A stretch of 64,000 bases of DNA from Sphingobacteriales bacterium (GCA_016719635.1 JADJYT010000010.1:11784-75783); one strand, 5' to 3'; numbered from the stretch's first letter, positions 27,301 to 37,275 are shown. Made by a program: numbers and translations. The notes: generated by a model from the sequence alone, not told the origin.

Positions 27301-27989
27301 AAGATTATGCAGCCAGCATTAGAAATATATCCTGGTATCAAAACTTAACAGTAGGCGGCGAATTATCTCTCCGGAACGGACTGATTGGTGGTTCCTGGGG
27401 CGGGTTCCCGGTTAAGGGGAAACATACCACACTAAATGGATATTATAAATACATTCCTGTCTGGAAAGACTCCATGACCATCCTGGTCGGGATGTACAAA
27501 GGAGATTCACTAGTCGGATCCGGACAGATAATCCACTGGGATTCTGTTCCCGAATTTACCCCATTCCGTGTACCGATTACCTACACAAGCAGTTCTGTGC
27601 CGGACTCTGCAGATATAATCCTTCGAAGCAGCAATAGCAAATCACCCGTCATCGGATCAACACTGATAGTTGACAAGCTAAGTTTTGACGGATTTGTGCT
27701 GACCGATATAACGAGCAAGATTACACCCCCTGAACTGTTCGAAGAGGCCGGCATAAAGATTTACCCCAACCCGTCACGTGATTATATTGTAGCGGAATGT
27801 GATAATATCAAATCCGCCTACACCATTTCCATTGTGAATATCCAGGGTCAGGTACTGAAAGAGATCAGGTTAGAAAGAAACCAAAAATACATTCAGATAA
27901 GAGTTGGCGAACTGGCCGTTGGAAGCTATTTTTTACTATTAGAAAATGAAGAGAAAATATACACCAAAAAGTTTATTGTATTGAAATAG
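24396..27989 (+). CDS. T9SS-secreted protein with YCF48/BNR-like propeller and fibronectin-like repeats, copy 1
   Basis: 1197 residues. A charged N-terminus precedes a hydrophobic signal segment (about 30-43) ending MASA|QQW. Residues about 45-360 carry Asp-box/BNR repeats (ILKTTDGGNTWNT and variants, at least five) as in YCF48-like propellers. Three ~97-residue fibronectin-III-like repeats follow (about 461, 557 and 655; FEYGTSPxxGxE ... YYFRLKG). Two related jelly-roll-like segments start IPNWDFQHW (about 755) and NSNFEDWF (about 925). The last ~85 residues (IKIYPNPSRDYI ... KKFIVLK) are a type A T9SS sorting domain. A close paralogue follows 46 bp downstream. Probably a surface binding protein; no enzyme signature. 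Confidence 0.88.
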   Translation: MNPFRDLSFEKACSDNVVYLKQHIKSLVFLLLICNAVSQMASAQQWYSTNVPRSRHINALKFLSPDDILFGGGNEFNASLQELWISRNKGMEWENVNNIAGQPWIKSMAFLDTIKGFAVGDSATILKTENSARFWTVIPKPIQNRELNKIIYITPQILFIVGGSIPLADTVQTILKSTDGGNTWDIKLDRKGFWLNRISFTDTLIGVAVGDNGTILKTTDGGNTWNTVTAPVMRNFNAVRFINATTGYIVGGSNYPDSKRTILRTTNGGISWAVLNDEAGGILKDITFTGSTIGYIVGDSSTLLKTTDGGLNWSEIIVPGASPNQTFNCVEFYNNNLGMIGANDGYLHVYTVSELATAYTLGAGYTDTFNLLFSAGIDTHHEIAAYNFSYSPDSTFSTFNNAFYFPDNIRNNALALINLAVTDSFLLPDTTYYYYVSARTLAGTSYGDTLSFRTVRTAYTFQTLPATNITSSAATLFGQIDKFPSSVNVNFEYGTSPDFGNEITAIPATVSDTFSHPVYANITNLDSNTVYYFRLKGTFNNNTYYGKVQTFFSGTVFKTLQTLSATNIIDSVVTINGFIDKFLLPVTLSFEYGPSTFLGQEVTANPTSVNDSLPHAVTATLANLPPNELFYFRLKGLTSVSPFYGEILVFRSGLSYVYLNTEDATRITNTSAQLNASARHLSSPVILSFEYGLTPALGNSVTASPSTITDTGSYLISANLSGLQQEQIYYFRLKAVSGGITTYGDTRQLYTGASEIPNWDFQHWKRDTVTVPKIWNLIDEDFERVQGHSGNYALKLSKQTFAVIGSIGDGFFGGTSLFLNTIPDSIEAYIRYNVEPGDSAGMMVILKKGGIAISTTICPVTGNSAGTFQRIVTKINYDSFVIPDTVFILTTPTIYLFEKNTIRTNNEITVDDIAFLPEHATFRNSNFEDWFISYVESPVSWFNLRYFGLDTLDPSQNHMVSKVFFEEPEDYAASIRNISWYQNLTVGGELSLRNGLIGGSWGGFPVKGKHTTLNGYYKYIPVWKDSMTILVGMYKGDSLVGSGQIIHWDSVPEFTPFRVPITYTSSSVPDSADIILRSSNSKSPVIGSTLIVDKLSFDGFVLTDITSKITPPELFEEAGIKIYPNPSRDYIVAECDNIKSAYTISIVNIQGQVLKEIRLERNQKYIQIRVGELAVGSYFLLLENEEKIYTKKFIVLK

Positions 27990-28035
27990 ATGCTTCCTTA
28001 TTGCGTTTTTGATAACCTGTTACATCTGATTGCAA

Positions 28036-31000
28036 ATGAAAAAAAATTATACAAAATTCCTCCTCCTTTTATTCCTATCAACTTCGAATTTCATACAAGC
28101 ACAGCAAAAATGGTATTCCTCATTTGTTCCACGCGGCAGACATGTCAATGATATAAAGATCATCGATACGACGCGCATAGAAATTTCCGGAGGCAACGAA
28201 TTCAATGACTCTCTGGCAGATATATTTTTATCCAATAACGGTGGGCTTTTCTGGGACTTCAGCTATAATGCCATCGCTCCCTGGATTAAATCCACCGCAT
28301 TGAAAGACAGTATGACGGGATATGCGGCTGGTTTCAGCGGTTCCATCTTTAAAACTGTCAACGGCTGCGTTTCGTGGACAAAGATGCCGGCACCCATTAA
28401 CCGCCAGTTTAATAAAATCATCTATACGTCTCCGGCTACACTTTTCATTGCGGGCGGAACGAAACCCGGTACAGATGCAGATACCCTTCAAACCATTCTG
28501 AAGAGCATTGACGGCGGAGCCACCTGGACGGTAAAACTGGATCGGAAAGGATATTGGCTGAGATCTATCAGTTTTGCAGATGCGCTGAACGGACTGGCCG
28601 TTGGAGACAGCGGCATCATCTTACGGACAACTGACGGTGGAAACTCATGGACCCAAATCACAGCTCCTGTCAGGCGAAATTTTAATGCGGTAAAATGTAT
28701 CAGTTCCACCAAAGCCATTCTGTGCGGCGGCGATATCATCAATGCCACCATATTAAGAAGTTCTGACGGAGGCCTGTCATGGTCTGTTATCAAAGACACC
28801 GCAGGCGGCATCCTGAATGATGTATTCTTCCTGAATGATTCTGTCGGCTACATCGCAGGAGACCAATCTACTTTTCTTAAAACCAGAAACGCCGGTATGA
28901 CATGGAAAGCTGACACGGTCAACCATTCCAATCTGTCACAAACATTCAATTCGGTGGCATTCACCAATGAAACCTTTGGAGCTATCGGAGGTCAGTTTGG
29001 CGCTATGCATATTTACACCTATATACAAGCCCCATCCGCTGCCACCTCCGGAGCCATTGTTACATCAGACACAACGGCCACGCTTAAGGCTGTAATTAAT
29101 ACACATGGCTATCCCGGCCTTTTTTCATTCCTGTATTCTACTGATTCCTCATTTGCGTCTTATACAGAATCCTATCCGGAACCTGTTCTCAGCAATTCCT
29201 ATTTACCCGTCCAATACATCACTTTTGATTTGATTCGGGACACAACCCATTATTTTACCATCAAGTCATGGACACTGTCCGACACAGTATATGGAGACAC
29301 CTTAAATTTTTTCTCCCATCCGCCGAGGTATTCTTACCAGACATTATCACCAACCAGTGTTTCCTCAACGGGCGCCACATTATCAGGTTCAATCAATAAA
29401 TTTACAAGTCCCGTTACGCTTAGCTTTGAATATGGTACAACACCCTTACTGGGCAGTGAGGTCAGCGCAGTTCCGTCCAACTTGAATGATTCCCTGTTAC
29501 ACAGTATCACAGCTGTACTCTCAAACCTGCAGCCTAATAAAACCTACTACTACCGGTTAAAAGTAAATGCAAGGACAGAGTTGTTATTTGGAGAAACAGT
29601 AACATTTTTTACCGGTGTTGTCTATAAAACCGTTCAGACACTATACCCTACATATGTCCAAAACCAATCCGCCACACTGAATGGCGCTATTGATAAATTC
29701 TTACTTCCGGTGAATTTAAAATTTGAATACGGCACCTCTCCTGCTCTAGGTACTGTTGTTGCCGCCACGCCATATACCGTAAATGATACCTTATACCACA
29801 CCTGCAGCACAGTCATCACCAATCTTTCACCGGCAACCCAATATTATTACCGATTAATTGCGGAAACAACAACCGGAACCTATTACGGGGAGATCATTTC
29901 TTTCAATTCAGATATCAATTACACCCTTTTCAAAACACTCGCTGCAACGGGAATCACCAGTTCTTCTGCAACATTAAATGGGGTGACAAATAAATTAAGC
30001 GCTCCGCTGAATCTCAGCTTTCAATACGACACTACGGCAAACTTTTTTCATCCGGTACCAATGGATGCAAACCCTAACCTGATCAACGACACGTTGCTGC
30101 ATTATGTCAGTGCAACCGTTAATGGATTAGAGAATAACCGTCTTTATTATTTCAGGCTCAAAGGAACAAACAGCAATGCAGCTATTTTTGGTGATACCTA
30201 CCAATTCTATACAGGATACCCGGAAATACCCAACTGGGATTTTCAGGATTGGGAAACGGATACCGTCAATATTCTCCGATACTGGAATGTCGGCCTGGAC
30301 TCATTCAGCCGTGTGCAGGGACATTCCGGAAATTACGCACTCAAGCTCAGCGGCCAGACCTTTGCATTAAATGGTTTTCCGGATGATTACCTGGGTTTCT
30401 TAGGAGGCTATCCGCTAGTCGGACGCCCTGACTCGGTAGTGGCCTATCTGAATTATTATGTCGAAGCCGGAGATTCTGCCTTTATGCTGATTTTCCTGAA
30501 GAAGGACGGGCAAATAATCAGCAATAATATGATTCCGATTACGGGAAACTCCGGCGGAATATTTAAAAGATTTTCGCACAAATTGGATAACACCTCCTCA
30601 TTGACTGCAGACAGTATCATCTCGGGCTTTGCCAGTACTAATTTGTTTTCCGGCTATAGCCGATTTACCAACAACTACCTGATTATTGACGATATTATAC
30701 TAAATCCGGGCAACCTGACATTTGCAAACAGTAATTTTGAAGCATGGTTTCCCCAAGTCATTGAAAATCCAAGAGGATGGTTTTATATAAAATACATTGG
30801 ATTGGATGATAATCCCTCCACCAAACACATGGTTTCCAAAGCATATTTTAATGCACCGCAGGACTATGCTGCAGAGATTAACACTATAACTTTTAATACC
30901 TTGAAAGCAGGAGGCAACCTGTCTACCAATACATTTATTAATGACAAAAGCGGGGGATTCCCGGTAAGAGGACGTCATGTTTCTCTAAACGGATATTATA

Positions 31001-31542
31001 AATACATCCCGGCAGCCGGTGATACGTTGGAGATAAACATCGACATGAAAAAGAACGGACAGAGTATCGGTGGCGGCTCATTTATCAGCTCGGATGCCAC
31101 TCCGGGGTTTATACCGTTCACACTTCCCATATTCTACAATAATGACCTTTATCCGGATAGTGCCGCCATCTCATTGAACAACACCAGGAAGAACAACAGA
31201 AATGCAGCCGGTTCAGCCCTATTTGTGGATAAGCTAAGTTTTGACGGATTCTACACGGACATCCGTAACAACAACACGGCTGAACTGTTGGAATTAGATG
31301 GCATGAAAGTATTTCCCAACCCGGCCAAAGACATACTCATCATCGAGAATCTGTCAGACAATTCTAAAGACTGCTCACTGACGCTTTTAGGAACGAACGG
31401 ACAAATTATACGGGAAGTAAAATTAACATCCGGACAACGAACGGCTCAGTTGGATGTAGGAGATATTTCACCTGGTTTCTATTTGCTGGTGATGAAAAAA
31501 GGCAATCAGGTATTCAATAAAAAGATTGTGATTCAGTACTAA
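28036..31542 (+). CDS. T9SS-secreted propeller/fibronectin-like protein, copy 2 (tandem paralogue)
   Basis: 1169 residues from ATG 28036 (MKKNYTKFLLLLF...IQAQQKW, a normal signal peptide); an in-frame TTG six bases earlier is less likely. Domain order is the same as in the preceding gene: Asp-box propeller (to about 340), three fibronectin-like repeats (about 431, 529 and 628), IPNWDFQDW and NSNFEAWF segments, and a T9SS sorting domain (MKVFPNPAKDIL ... NKKIVIQY). The mature N-termini match in spacing: WYS...VPR(S/G)RH(I/V)N...GGNEFN. The two genes arose by tandem duplication and then diverged substantially. It ends two bases from the convergent GH3 gene. Confidence 0.88.
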   Translation: MKKNYTKFLLLLFLSTSNFIQAQQKWYSSFVPRGRHVNDIKIIDTTRIEISGGNEFNDSLADIFLSNNGGLFWDFSYNAIAPWIKSTALKDSMTGYAAGFSGSIFKTVNGCVSWTKMPAPINRQFNKIIYTSPATLFIAGGTKPGTDADTLQTILKSIDGGATWTVKLDRKGYWLRSISFADALNGLAVGDSGIILRTTDGGNSWTQITAPVRRNFNAVKCISSTKAILCGGDIINATILRSSDGGLSWSVIKDTAGGILNDVFFLNDSVGYIAGDQSTFLKTRNAGMTWKADTVNHSNLSQTFNSVAFTNETFGAIGGQFGAMHIYTYIQAPSAATSGAIVTSDTTATLKAVINTHGYPGLFSFLYSTDSSFASYTESYPEPVLSNSYLPVQYITFDLIRDTTHYFTIKSWTLSDTVYGDTLNFFSHPPRYSYQTLSPTSVSSTGATLSGSINKFTSPVTLSFEYGTTPLLGSEVSAVPSNLNDSLLHSITAVLSNLQPNKTYYYRLKVNARTELLFGETVTFFTGVVYKTVQTLYPTYVQNQSATLNGAIDKFLLPVNLKFEYGTSPALGTVVAATPYTVNDTLYHTCSTVITNLSPATQYYYRLIAETTTGTYYGEIISFNSDINYTLFKTLAATGITSSSATLNGVTNKLSAPLNLSFQYDTTANFFHPVPMDANPNLINDTLLHYVSATVNGLENNRLYYFRLKGTNSNAAIFGDTYQFYTGYPEIPNWDFQDWETDTVNILRYWNVGLDSFSRVQGHSGNYALKLSGQTFALNGFPDDYLGFLGGYPLVGRPDSVVAYLNYYVEAGDSAFMLIFLKKDGQIISNNMIPITGNSGGIFKRFSHKLDNTSSLTADSIISGFASTNLFSGYSRFTNNYLIIDDIILNPGNLTFANSNFEAWFPQVIENPRGWFYIKYIGLDDNPSTKHMVSKAYFNAPQDYAAEINTITFNTLKAGGNLSTNTFINDKSGGFPVRGRHVSLNGYYKYIPAAGDTLEINIDMKKNGQSIGGGSFISSDATPGFIPFTLPIFYNNDLYPDSAAISLNNTRKNNRNAAGSALFVDKLSFDGFYTDIRNNNTAELLELDGMKVFPNPAKDILIIENLSDNSKDCSLTLLGTNGQIIREVKLTSGQRTAQLDVGDISPGFYLLVMKKGNQVFNKKIVIQY

Positions 31543-31544
31543 AT

Positions 31545-34460
31545 TTATTTTAGTATCGCATCATAGAGTACCTGTTGTATTTTTGGCCGGATGTTCTGTT
31601 TGGCCAAATTGTTGACTTCCGCACTTGGATATACCCGATTGCAGAGAAATATGAAAATCAAATTATTCACCGGGTCCGCCCAGGCGATAGTGCCTGTAAA
31701 ACCGGTATGCCCGAATGATTCCGGTGACGCGGCGTCACAGGTGGGGCCATCCTGTCCGGGAGGAGTTGGTTTATCAAAGCCTATTGCACGGCGATTGTTC
31801 GGAAACTGTTTGGACGTAAAACTCTTTACCGTATACGGCTGATAATACCGGTATCCGCCATACACTCCTCTGTTCAGCAACAGCTGAAAGTATTTTGCCA
31901 GATCGTTTGCATTCGAAAATACACCTGCATGCCCGGCAACACCGCCCAGCAAAGCGGCGCCCTGGTCATGGACCGTTCCAAGCAACAGCGACTGCCTGAA
32001 ATTTTTCTCGATTTCTGTCGGCATGATTTTATTGACATCATATCCATTCCATTTCGGATTGTATTGTGTATGATACATACCTAACGGTGCATACAGATAT
32101 CTCTTTGTCAGGTTCTGCAACGAATCATTATATATTTTCTCAATGATTTGTTTCAATAAATAATAGCCCAGGTCACTGTATTTGTATTCCTTTCCGGATA
32201 ATGCGCAATTATAAATCATGCTCCAGACGGAATCCTGAAACGATTTTTTCAGAAAGAGACTGTCTGAAATTCTGACGGAAAACAACAAATCCTGTGTCTT
32301 GGAATACCATAAACTGTCGGGATTTCCTGCTGCATCCAATGAATTCTTGTAAAACGGAATCCACGCCGGCAAACCCGCCTGGTGACACAACATTTCCTTT
32401 ATGATGATATCTTTTTTATTGCAGCCTTCCGGGTAGGAATGGTAATCTCCCAGTCTTCTATTGACATCCAGCTTCCCCTGCTCCTGCATTTTCATTATCA
32501 TGGGCAAGGTCGCCGTTACTTTGGTCACCGATGCGATATCAAACAAATCGGTGGTTTTGGTGGCTATGGTATTGTCGTACGTATGAAACCCGTATGCTTT
32601 CTCGTAGACAACATTGCCGTCTTTAGCGACCAGCAGCTGTGCGCCCGGAAATATTTTGTCATCAATGGCTTTGTAAATGATGGCATCCGCCTTTTGCAGC
32701 GTTTTGCCGTTCATATTCACTTCGAGCGGGCTGCCGTATTTCAGACGCATATCAGACTGCGTACATTCGCCGTCACCGTATTGAAACTTCCCGACGGTCA
32801 CCGGCAAAATCCCTTCCGCTCCTCGCGCTCCGAAAATGATTTGTGCCGTTATCGACTCCGCTTCCTCTTCTTCGTTATACCCGACAATCACGGTATTGAA
32901 ATCCTGAAAATATTTTAAACTGTACGGCGAACCAAATACAGTCAGTATGGTCTGGGTTTGCCTGTTGAGCTGCTTTAAGAATGCAACAGCGTTATCCGTT
33001 AATCCAAAATTCTTGGAAGCAAAACGGCTCATATCCTGTATATCCGCTATGACGAGATGGTAACCTTTCAAAGTATCCAATACGTCCTTGAATGTTGCAG
33101 CACTTTCACTTTTGGGAATATAAAAATGATCTACCTGTGTGTATTTATCGAGCGTATTGGAGAAAACCGTCTCTTTACCGCTGCCAACGCCTACATGTGC
33201 TATGCGCTTTTGCAGGTTTAATATCGGAAGTATATATCCGCTGTCCCGGGCTACTGTTATGGCGTTCTCCATCAGTCTATACTTCAGGAATTTAGACTGC
33301 TCGCTGTTGATATCCTCGTTAATACCCTCGAGCTTTATCGGTTCATATCGGTTCAGTCCCAACCAGTATTTAGCTGCCAATATTTTGCGCACCCGCCGGT
33401 TAATCAGTTCTTCCGGAATAATGGAATCCTGTAATATTGTACAATGAATTTTTTCCATGGTTTTATCGATATTATCTGGAAACAGCATCATATCATTACC
33501 TGCCAGAATGGCCATCACCTCTGCGGTACCGGAAGGGTAATATTTGGTAATGCCCTTCATGTTCATGGCATCTGTAAAAATCAACCCTTTGAATCCCATC
33601 GAATCGATTAATTTTTGCTGAACAATCTGCGGGGATAACGTTGCAGGGAAATTAGGTGCCGCATCAAGCGCCAGCACATTCAGGTGCGATACCATGATGC
33701 TGCCGACACCATAACGGATAAATTGTGTAAAGGGATATAATTCGACAGCTTCCAATCGTTCCATCGAATGTTTGACTACGGGTAAATCTTTATGAGAATC
33801 CACGTCGGTATCTCCGTGTCCCGGAAAATGCTTACCGCTTGCGAGGATAGTATTATCCTGTAATCCCTGCATGTAGGCAATTCCTCTGCGCACGACGCCG
33901 AACTTGTTATCTCCGAATGCACGGTCATTGATCACCGGATTATTCGGATTGCTGTTGACGTCAATATCCGGCGCGAAATTGATATGGATACCGATGCGTT
34001 TCATCTGACGGGCAATTTCTTTACCCATATCATAAATCAGCTCCGTATTATCAATGGCTCCAAGGGTCAGCTGCCGAGGATACGAAATGGTATTATCCAG
34101 ACGCATGCCTAAACCCCATTCCCCGTCAAACCCTATCCAAAGCGGTGATTTGCTTTCCGCCTGGTAACGATTGGTCAGCTCTGCCTGTTTTTGGGGCGTT
34201 CCCTGAAAAAATATCAGCCCACCCACCTTGTAGTCTTTAATGTACTTGTCTACTGACTGATAACTGGCTTCATCCTTATTGGAATAGGCGGCCACCATAA
34301 ACAACTGGCCGATTTTTTCATCCAGCGTCATATTTTTCAGCAGGGAATCTACCCAGGCATTCGATGTATCTTTTAAATAAGGAGGATCGGCTGCATAAGA
34401 GCAGGCGATAAACAGTAAACAGTAAACGGTAAACAGTATTTTACATTTCAATCCTTGCAT
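31545..34460 (-). CDS. GH3 beta-N-acetylhexosaminidase fused to a class C beta-lactamase-like serine hydrolase
   Basis: 971 residues with an N-terminal export signal (residues 1-24, IACSYA, possibly lipidated). Residues about 35-375 form a glycoside hydrolase family 3 barrel: KHFPGHGDTDVDSH supplies the NagZ-type His/Asp dyad and FTDAMNMKGI the nucleophile Asp. A second GH3 region spans about 400-580. Residues about 600-960 are a beta-lactamase/penicillin-binding fold with the SVTK (SxxK) nucleophile motif and YSDLG in place of YxN. Such fusions are frequent in Bacteroidota and fit peptidoglycan turnover in the periplasm: GlcNAc release plus peptide cleavage. YxN to YSD is a small deviation. 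Confidence 0.93.
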   Translation of the reverse strand: MQGLKCKILFTVYCLLFIACSYAADPPYLKDTSNAWVDSLLKNMTLDEKIGQLFMVAAYSNKDEASYQSVDKYIKDYKVGGLIFFQGTPQKQAELTNRYQAESKSPLWIGFDGEWGLGMRLDNTISYPRQLTLGAIDNTELIYDMGKEIARQMKRIGIHINFAPDIDVNSNPNNPVINDRAFGDNKFGVVRRGIAYMQGLQDNTILASGKHFPGHGDTDVDSHKDLPVVKHSMERLEAVELYPFTQFIRYGVGSIMVSHLNVLALDAAPNFPATLSPQIVQQKLIDSMGFKGLIFTDAMNMKGITKYYPSGTAEVMAILAGNDMMLFPDNIDKTMEKIHCTILQDSIIPEELINRRVRKILAAKYWLGLNRYEPIKLEGINEDINSEQSKFLKYRLMENAITVARDSGYILPILNLQKRIAHVGVGSGKETVFSNTLDKYTQVDHFYIPKSESAATFKDVLDTLKGYHLVIADIQDMSRFASKNFGLTDNAVAFLKQLNRQTQTILTVFGSPYSLKYFQDFNTVIVGYNEEEEAESITAQIIFGARGAEGILPVTVGKFQYGDGECTQSDMRLKYGSPLEVNMNGKTLQKADAIIYKAIDDKIFPGAQLLVAKDGNVVYEKAYGFHTYDNTIATKTTDLFDIASVTKVTATLPMIMKMQEQGKLDVNRRLGDYHSYPEGCNKKDIIIKEMLCHQAGLPAWIPFYKNSLDAAGNPDSLWYSKTQDLLFSVRISDSLFLKKSFQDSVWSMIYNCALSGKEYKYSDLGYYLLKQIIEKIYNDSLQNLTKRYLYAPLGMYHTQYNPKWNGYDVNKIMPTEIEKNFRQSLLLGTVHDQGAALLGGVAGHAGVFSNANDLAKYFQLLLNRGVYGGYRYYQPYTVKSFTSKQFPNNRRAIGFDKPTPPGQDGPTCDAASPESFGHTGFTGTIAWADPVNNLIFIFLCNRVYPSAEVNNLAKQNIRPKIQQVLYDAILK

Positions 34461-34640
34461 CTTATAAACCGTTACAATAATCAGTCCTAAAGTTGCCCAA
34501 ACATACTAAAATTCATTTCTTTCCTGCCGGCAAACTTTACACTTTGGTGGAAACACCTGTTTTGATGATAATTTAATGCCCCAAATAACAGCATTTAACA
34601 CGTGGTAACGCTTACAATTTTGTAATATTGTGTGAACTAT

Positions 34641-36530
34641 ATGTCTGATATCATACGATTATTGCCCGATGCCATTGCCAACCAGATTGCCGCCGGTGAA
34701 GTGATTCAGCGCCCGGCATCTGTGGTGAAAGAATTGCTGGAAAACAGTGTGGATTCAGGCGCTAAAAACATTCAGTTAATTGTAAAAGACGCCGGCCGTG
34801 CACTCATACAGGTGGTGGATGACGGCTGTGGCATGAGTGAAACCGATGCCCGTATGTGCTTCGAACGGCACGCCACTTCAAAAATCACCAAAATTGAAGA
34901 TTTGTTCGCCCTGCATACCTTTGGATTCCGGGGAGAAGCGATGGCATCCATCGCAGCTGTGGCGCAGGTAGAACTCAAAACAAAATTACATACCAAAGAA
35001 ATTGGAACGATACTGATTGCCGAGGGTTCAAAAGTGGTATTACAGGAACCTTGTTCGCACAATGCAGGCACCTCAATTTCCGTCAAAAATCTATTTTATA
35101 ATGTTCCGGCACGCCGGAATTTCCTGAAATCGAATCCGATAGAAACCAAGCACATACTGGATGAATTTATCCATGTGGCATTGGCCAATCCGGACATCTT
35201 CTTTACCTTGCACCACAACGGCATAGAAATCTATCACCTCAATCCCGGTAATCTTCGTCAGCGGATAGTGGGCATCTTTGGGAAAAGTTACAATGAAAAA
35301 TTAGTCCCGATAGAAGAACTGACAGATTATGTAAGTGTTCGGGGCTTTATTGGGAAACCGGAACTCAGTAAGAAAACACGGGGAGAGCAGTTCTTCTTTG
35401 TGAACAACCGGTTCATCAAAAATAATTTCTTAAATCATGCCATTTCAAAGGCATACGATGGTTTGATAACGGATAAAAACTTTCCCTTCTATTGCCTTTT
35501 CATTGACATTGAACCGGGTGCCATTGATATCAATGTACATCCTACCAAACAGGAAATAAAGTTTGAAGATGAAAAATCCATCTGGTTACTGCTGAACGCC
35601 GCTGCCAAACACGGACTTTCCCAATACAGTGTAATGCCGACCATAGATTTCGAACACGAATCTAATTTCAATCAACTGGTGGATGAACGAGTGTATAACG
35701 AACAACCGTTTAAAGTAGTGCAGTCCAAATTAAACTCGGACACGAACACCAGAGGCTCGTATCATTCGCCGTTTGATAAAGATATTCCCGCCACACATCA
35801 GAAGGATTTTCCGAGGGAAAGAACGGGAGGTTTTGATGGCTGGAAAAAACTATATGAAATCGACGAAGAAACGGCAGAAAGAACCGTAACGATACGCAGT
35901 AAGATGGATCAGCTGGAGGCGTTGGAAAGTGAGAATGAGATCTCCAATAACCCCTTTAAAAATGAACGTTTCGAGCCGATACAATTACACGAACGCTATA
36001 TTTTAACCCAAATTCGCAGCGGATTTATCCTGATAGACCAGCACAAGGCACATCAGCGTGTATTGTACGAGCAATACCTGCAGAACTTATCCAATCAGCC
36101 GGCAGCTTCCCAACAGACCTTATTTCCCAAGACACTGGAATTAAGCGGCAGCGATGCTGCAATGTTGCAGGAAATATTGCCGGAACTGAGAGTTTTGGGA
36201 TTTGACATTGAATTTTTTGGCGGAACTACTTTTGTGATACACGGCATGCCGGGTGATCTGAAAGATGAGAACGAAAACCAACTGATAGAAAGATTGTTAG
36301 AAGACTATAAAAACAGCAGTAAAACGGACAGCTTTGACAAAAGAAAGAATATTGCAAAAACATTAGCCTATCAGACCGCCGTTAAGTCGGGCCAATTGTT
36401 GGACAAGGCGTCCATGCAGCAACTGATAGATGAATTGTTTGCCTGCGAGCAGCCCAACATCAATCCGGTTGGATTAGCTACTTTTACACAATATTCTTTT
36501 GATGAAATTGAACGAAAATTTAATTCCTAA
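34641..36530 (+). CDS. mutL: DNA mismatch repair protein MutL
   Basis: About 629 residues from ATG 34641 (MSDIIRLLPDAIANQIAAGEV); the GTG three codons earlier is unlikely. GHKL ATPase motifs: ENSVDSGA, DDGCGM, HATSKI and TFGFRGEA. It couples MutS mismatch recognition to downstream repair. In the C-terminal domain the endonuclease metal motif DQHA(x)2E(x)4E reads DQHKAHQRVLYE (Ala to Lys, first Glu to Gln). The usual CPHGRP-like zinc site is NPVGLA. Endonuclease activity may therefore be weak or absent. It is followed by two rhomboid genes. Confidence 0.96.
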   Translation: MSDIIRLLPDAIANQIAAGEVIQRPASVVKELLENSVDSGAKNIQLIVKDAGRALIQVVDDGCGMSETDARMCFERHATSKITKIEDLFALHTFGFRGEAMASIAAVAQVELKTKLHTKEIGTILIAEGSKVVLQEPCSHNAGTSISVKNLFYNVPARRNFLKSNPIETKHILDEFIHVALANPDIFFTLHHNGIEIYHLNPGNLRQRIVGIFGKSYNEKLVPIEELTDYVSVRGFIGKPELSKKTRGEQFFFVNNRFIKNNFLNHAISKAYDGLITDKNFPFYCLFIDIEPGAIDINVHPTKQEIKFEDEKSIWLLLNAAAKHGLSQYSVMPTIDFEHESNFNQLVDERVYNEQPFKVVQSKLNSDTNTRGSYHSPFDKDIPATHQKDFPRERTGGFDGWKKLYEIDEETAERTVTIRSKMDQLEALESENEISNNPFKNERFEPIQLHERYILTQIRSGFILIDQHKAHQRVLYEQYLQNLSNQPAASQQTLFPKTLELSGSDAAMLQEILPELRVLGFDIEFFGGTTFVIHGMPGDLKDENENQLIERLLEDYKNSSKTDSFDKRKNIAKTLAYQTAVKSGQLLDKASMQQLIDELFACEQPNINPVGLATFTQYSFDEIERKFNS

Positions 36531-36561
36531 TCCCTAAAGTGAACTATTTTATACTACGAAG

Positions 36562-37275
36562 ATGAATCAATTCAGACGATTTGGCGGAATAATGGACATG
36601 AGTCCTGTTGTGAAGAACCTGATACTCTTGAATGTACTGGTGTTTGTCGCCTGTTTGTTATATCCGAACCTGACAGGACTGTTTGCCATGCACTATCCGT
36701 CCAACCCGGATTTCAAGCCCTGGCAGTTGGTGACGCACATGTTTACGCATGGCGGGCTCCTGCACATTTTCTTTAACATGTATGCCCTGTTTAACTTTGG
36801 TGCCTTATTAGAAAATGACCGCGTACTGGGCAGCAAGCGATTTGCGTTCCTATACTTATTTTCCGGTTTTGGAGCCATTTTCTTTCATTTAGCCATCAAC
36901 GCGATCATGGCGTATAACTATACCGGTACGATCATGTTCAACAATGAGAGTATCGCCAACTTAACCTTAAGCGCAGACGCCATCAAGAATCTGTCCGCCA
37001 TCTATTATTCCGGTGTGGTGGGTGCTTCCGGAGCCATTTATGGCCTGCTGGCAGCATTCGGCTACTTATTCCCCAATACGCCTCTGATGTTCCTGTTCAT
37101 TCCGGTGCCTATCAAGGCAAAATATATGATCCCATTGGTCATCATAGCGTATGATATCGCTTTTGCACAATATGGACTGGATAATGTGGCGCATTATGCG
37201 CATATCGGTGGCGCGGTCTTTGGATTTTTATTAATTTTATTTTGGAATAAAACCAGTAAGGAAACTTTTTACTAA
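36562..37275 (+). CDS. Rhomboid family intramembrane serine protease 1
   Basis: 237 residues, about six to seven membrane helices. Catalytic Ser in GASGAIYG and His in HYAHIGGAVFGF; oxyanion Asn/His in HIFFNMYALFNFG. An inserted loop near residues 118-140 is polar. It cleaves transmembrane substrates in the inner membrane. It starts 31 bp after mutL and is followed 30 bp on by a second, different rhomboid; this pair next to mutL recurs in Bacteroidota, to my knowledge. Confidence 0.93.
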   Translation: MNQFRRFGGIMDMSPVVKNLILLNVLVFVACLLYPNLTGLFAMHYPSNPDFKPWQLVTHMFTHGGLLHIFFNMYALFNFGALLENDRVLGSKRFAFLYLFSGFGAIFFHLAINAIMAYNYTGTIMFNNESIANLTLSADAIKNLSAIYYSGVVGASGAIYGLLAAFGYLFPNTPLMFLFIPVPIKAKYMIPLVIIAYDIAFAQYGLDNVAHYAHIGGAVFGFLLILFWNKTSKETFY

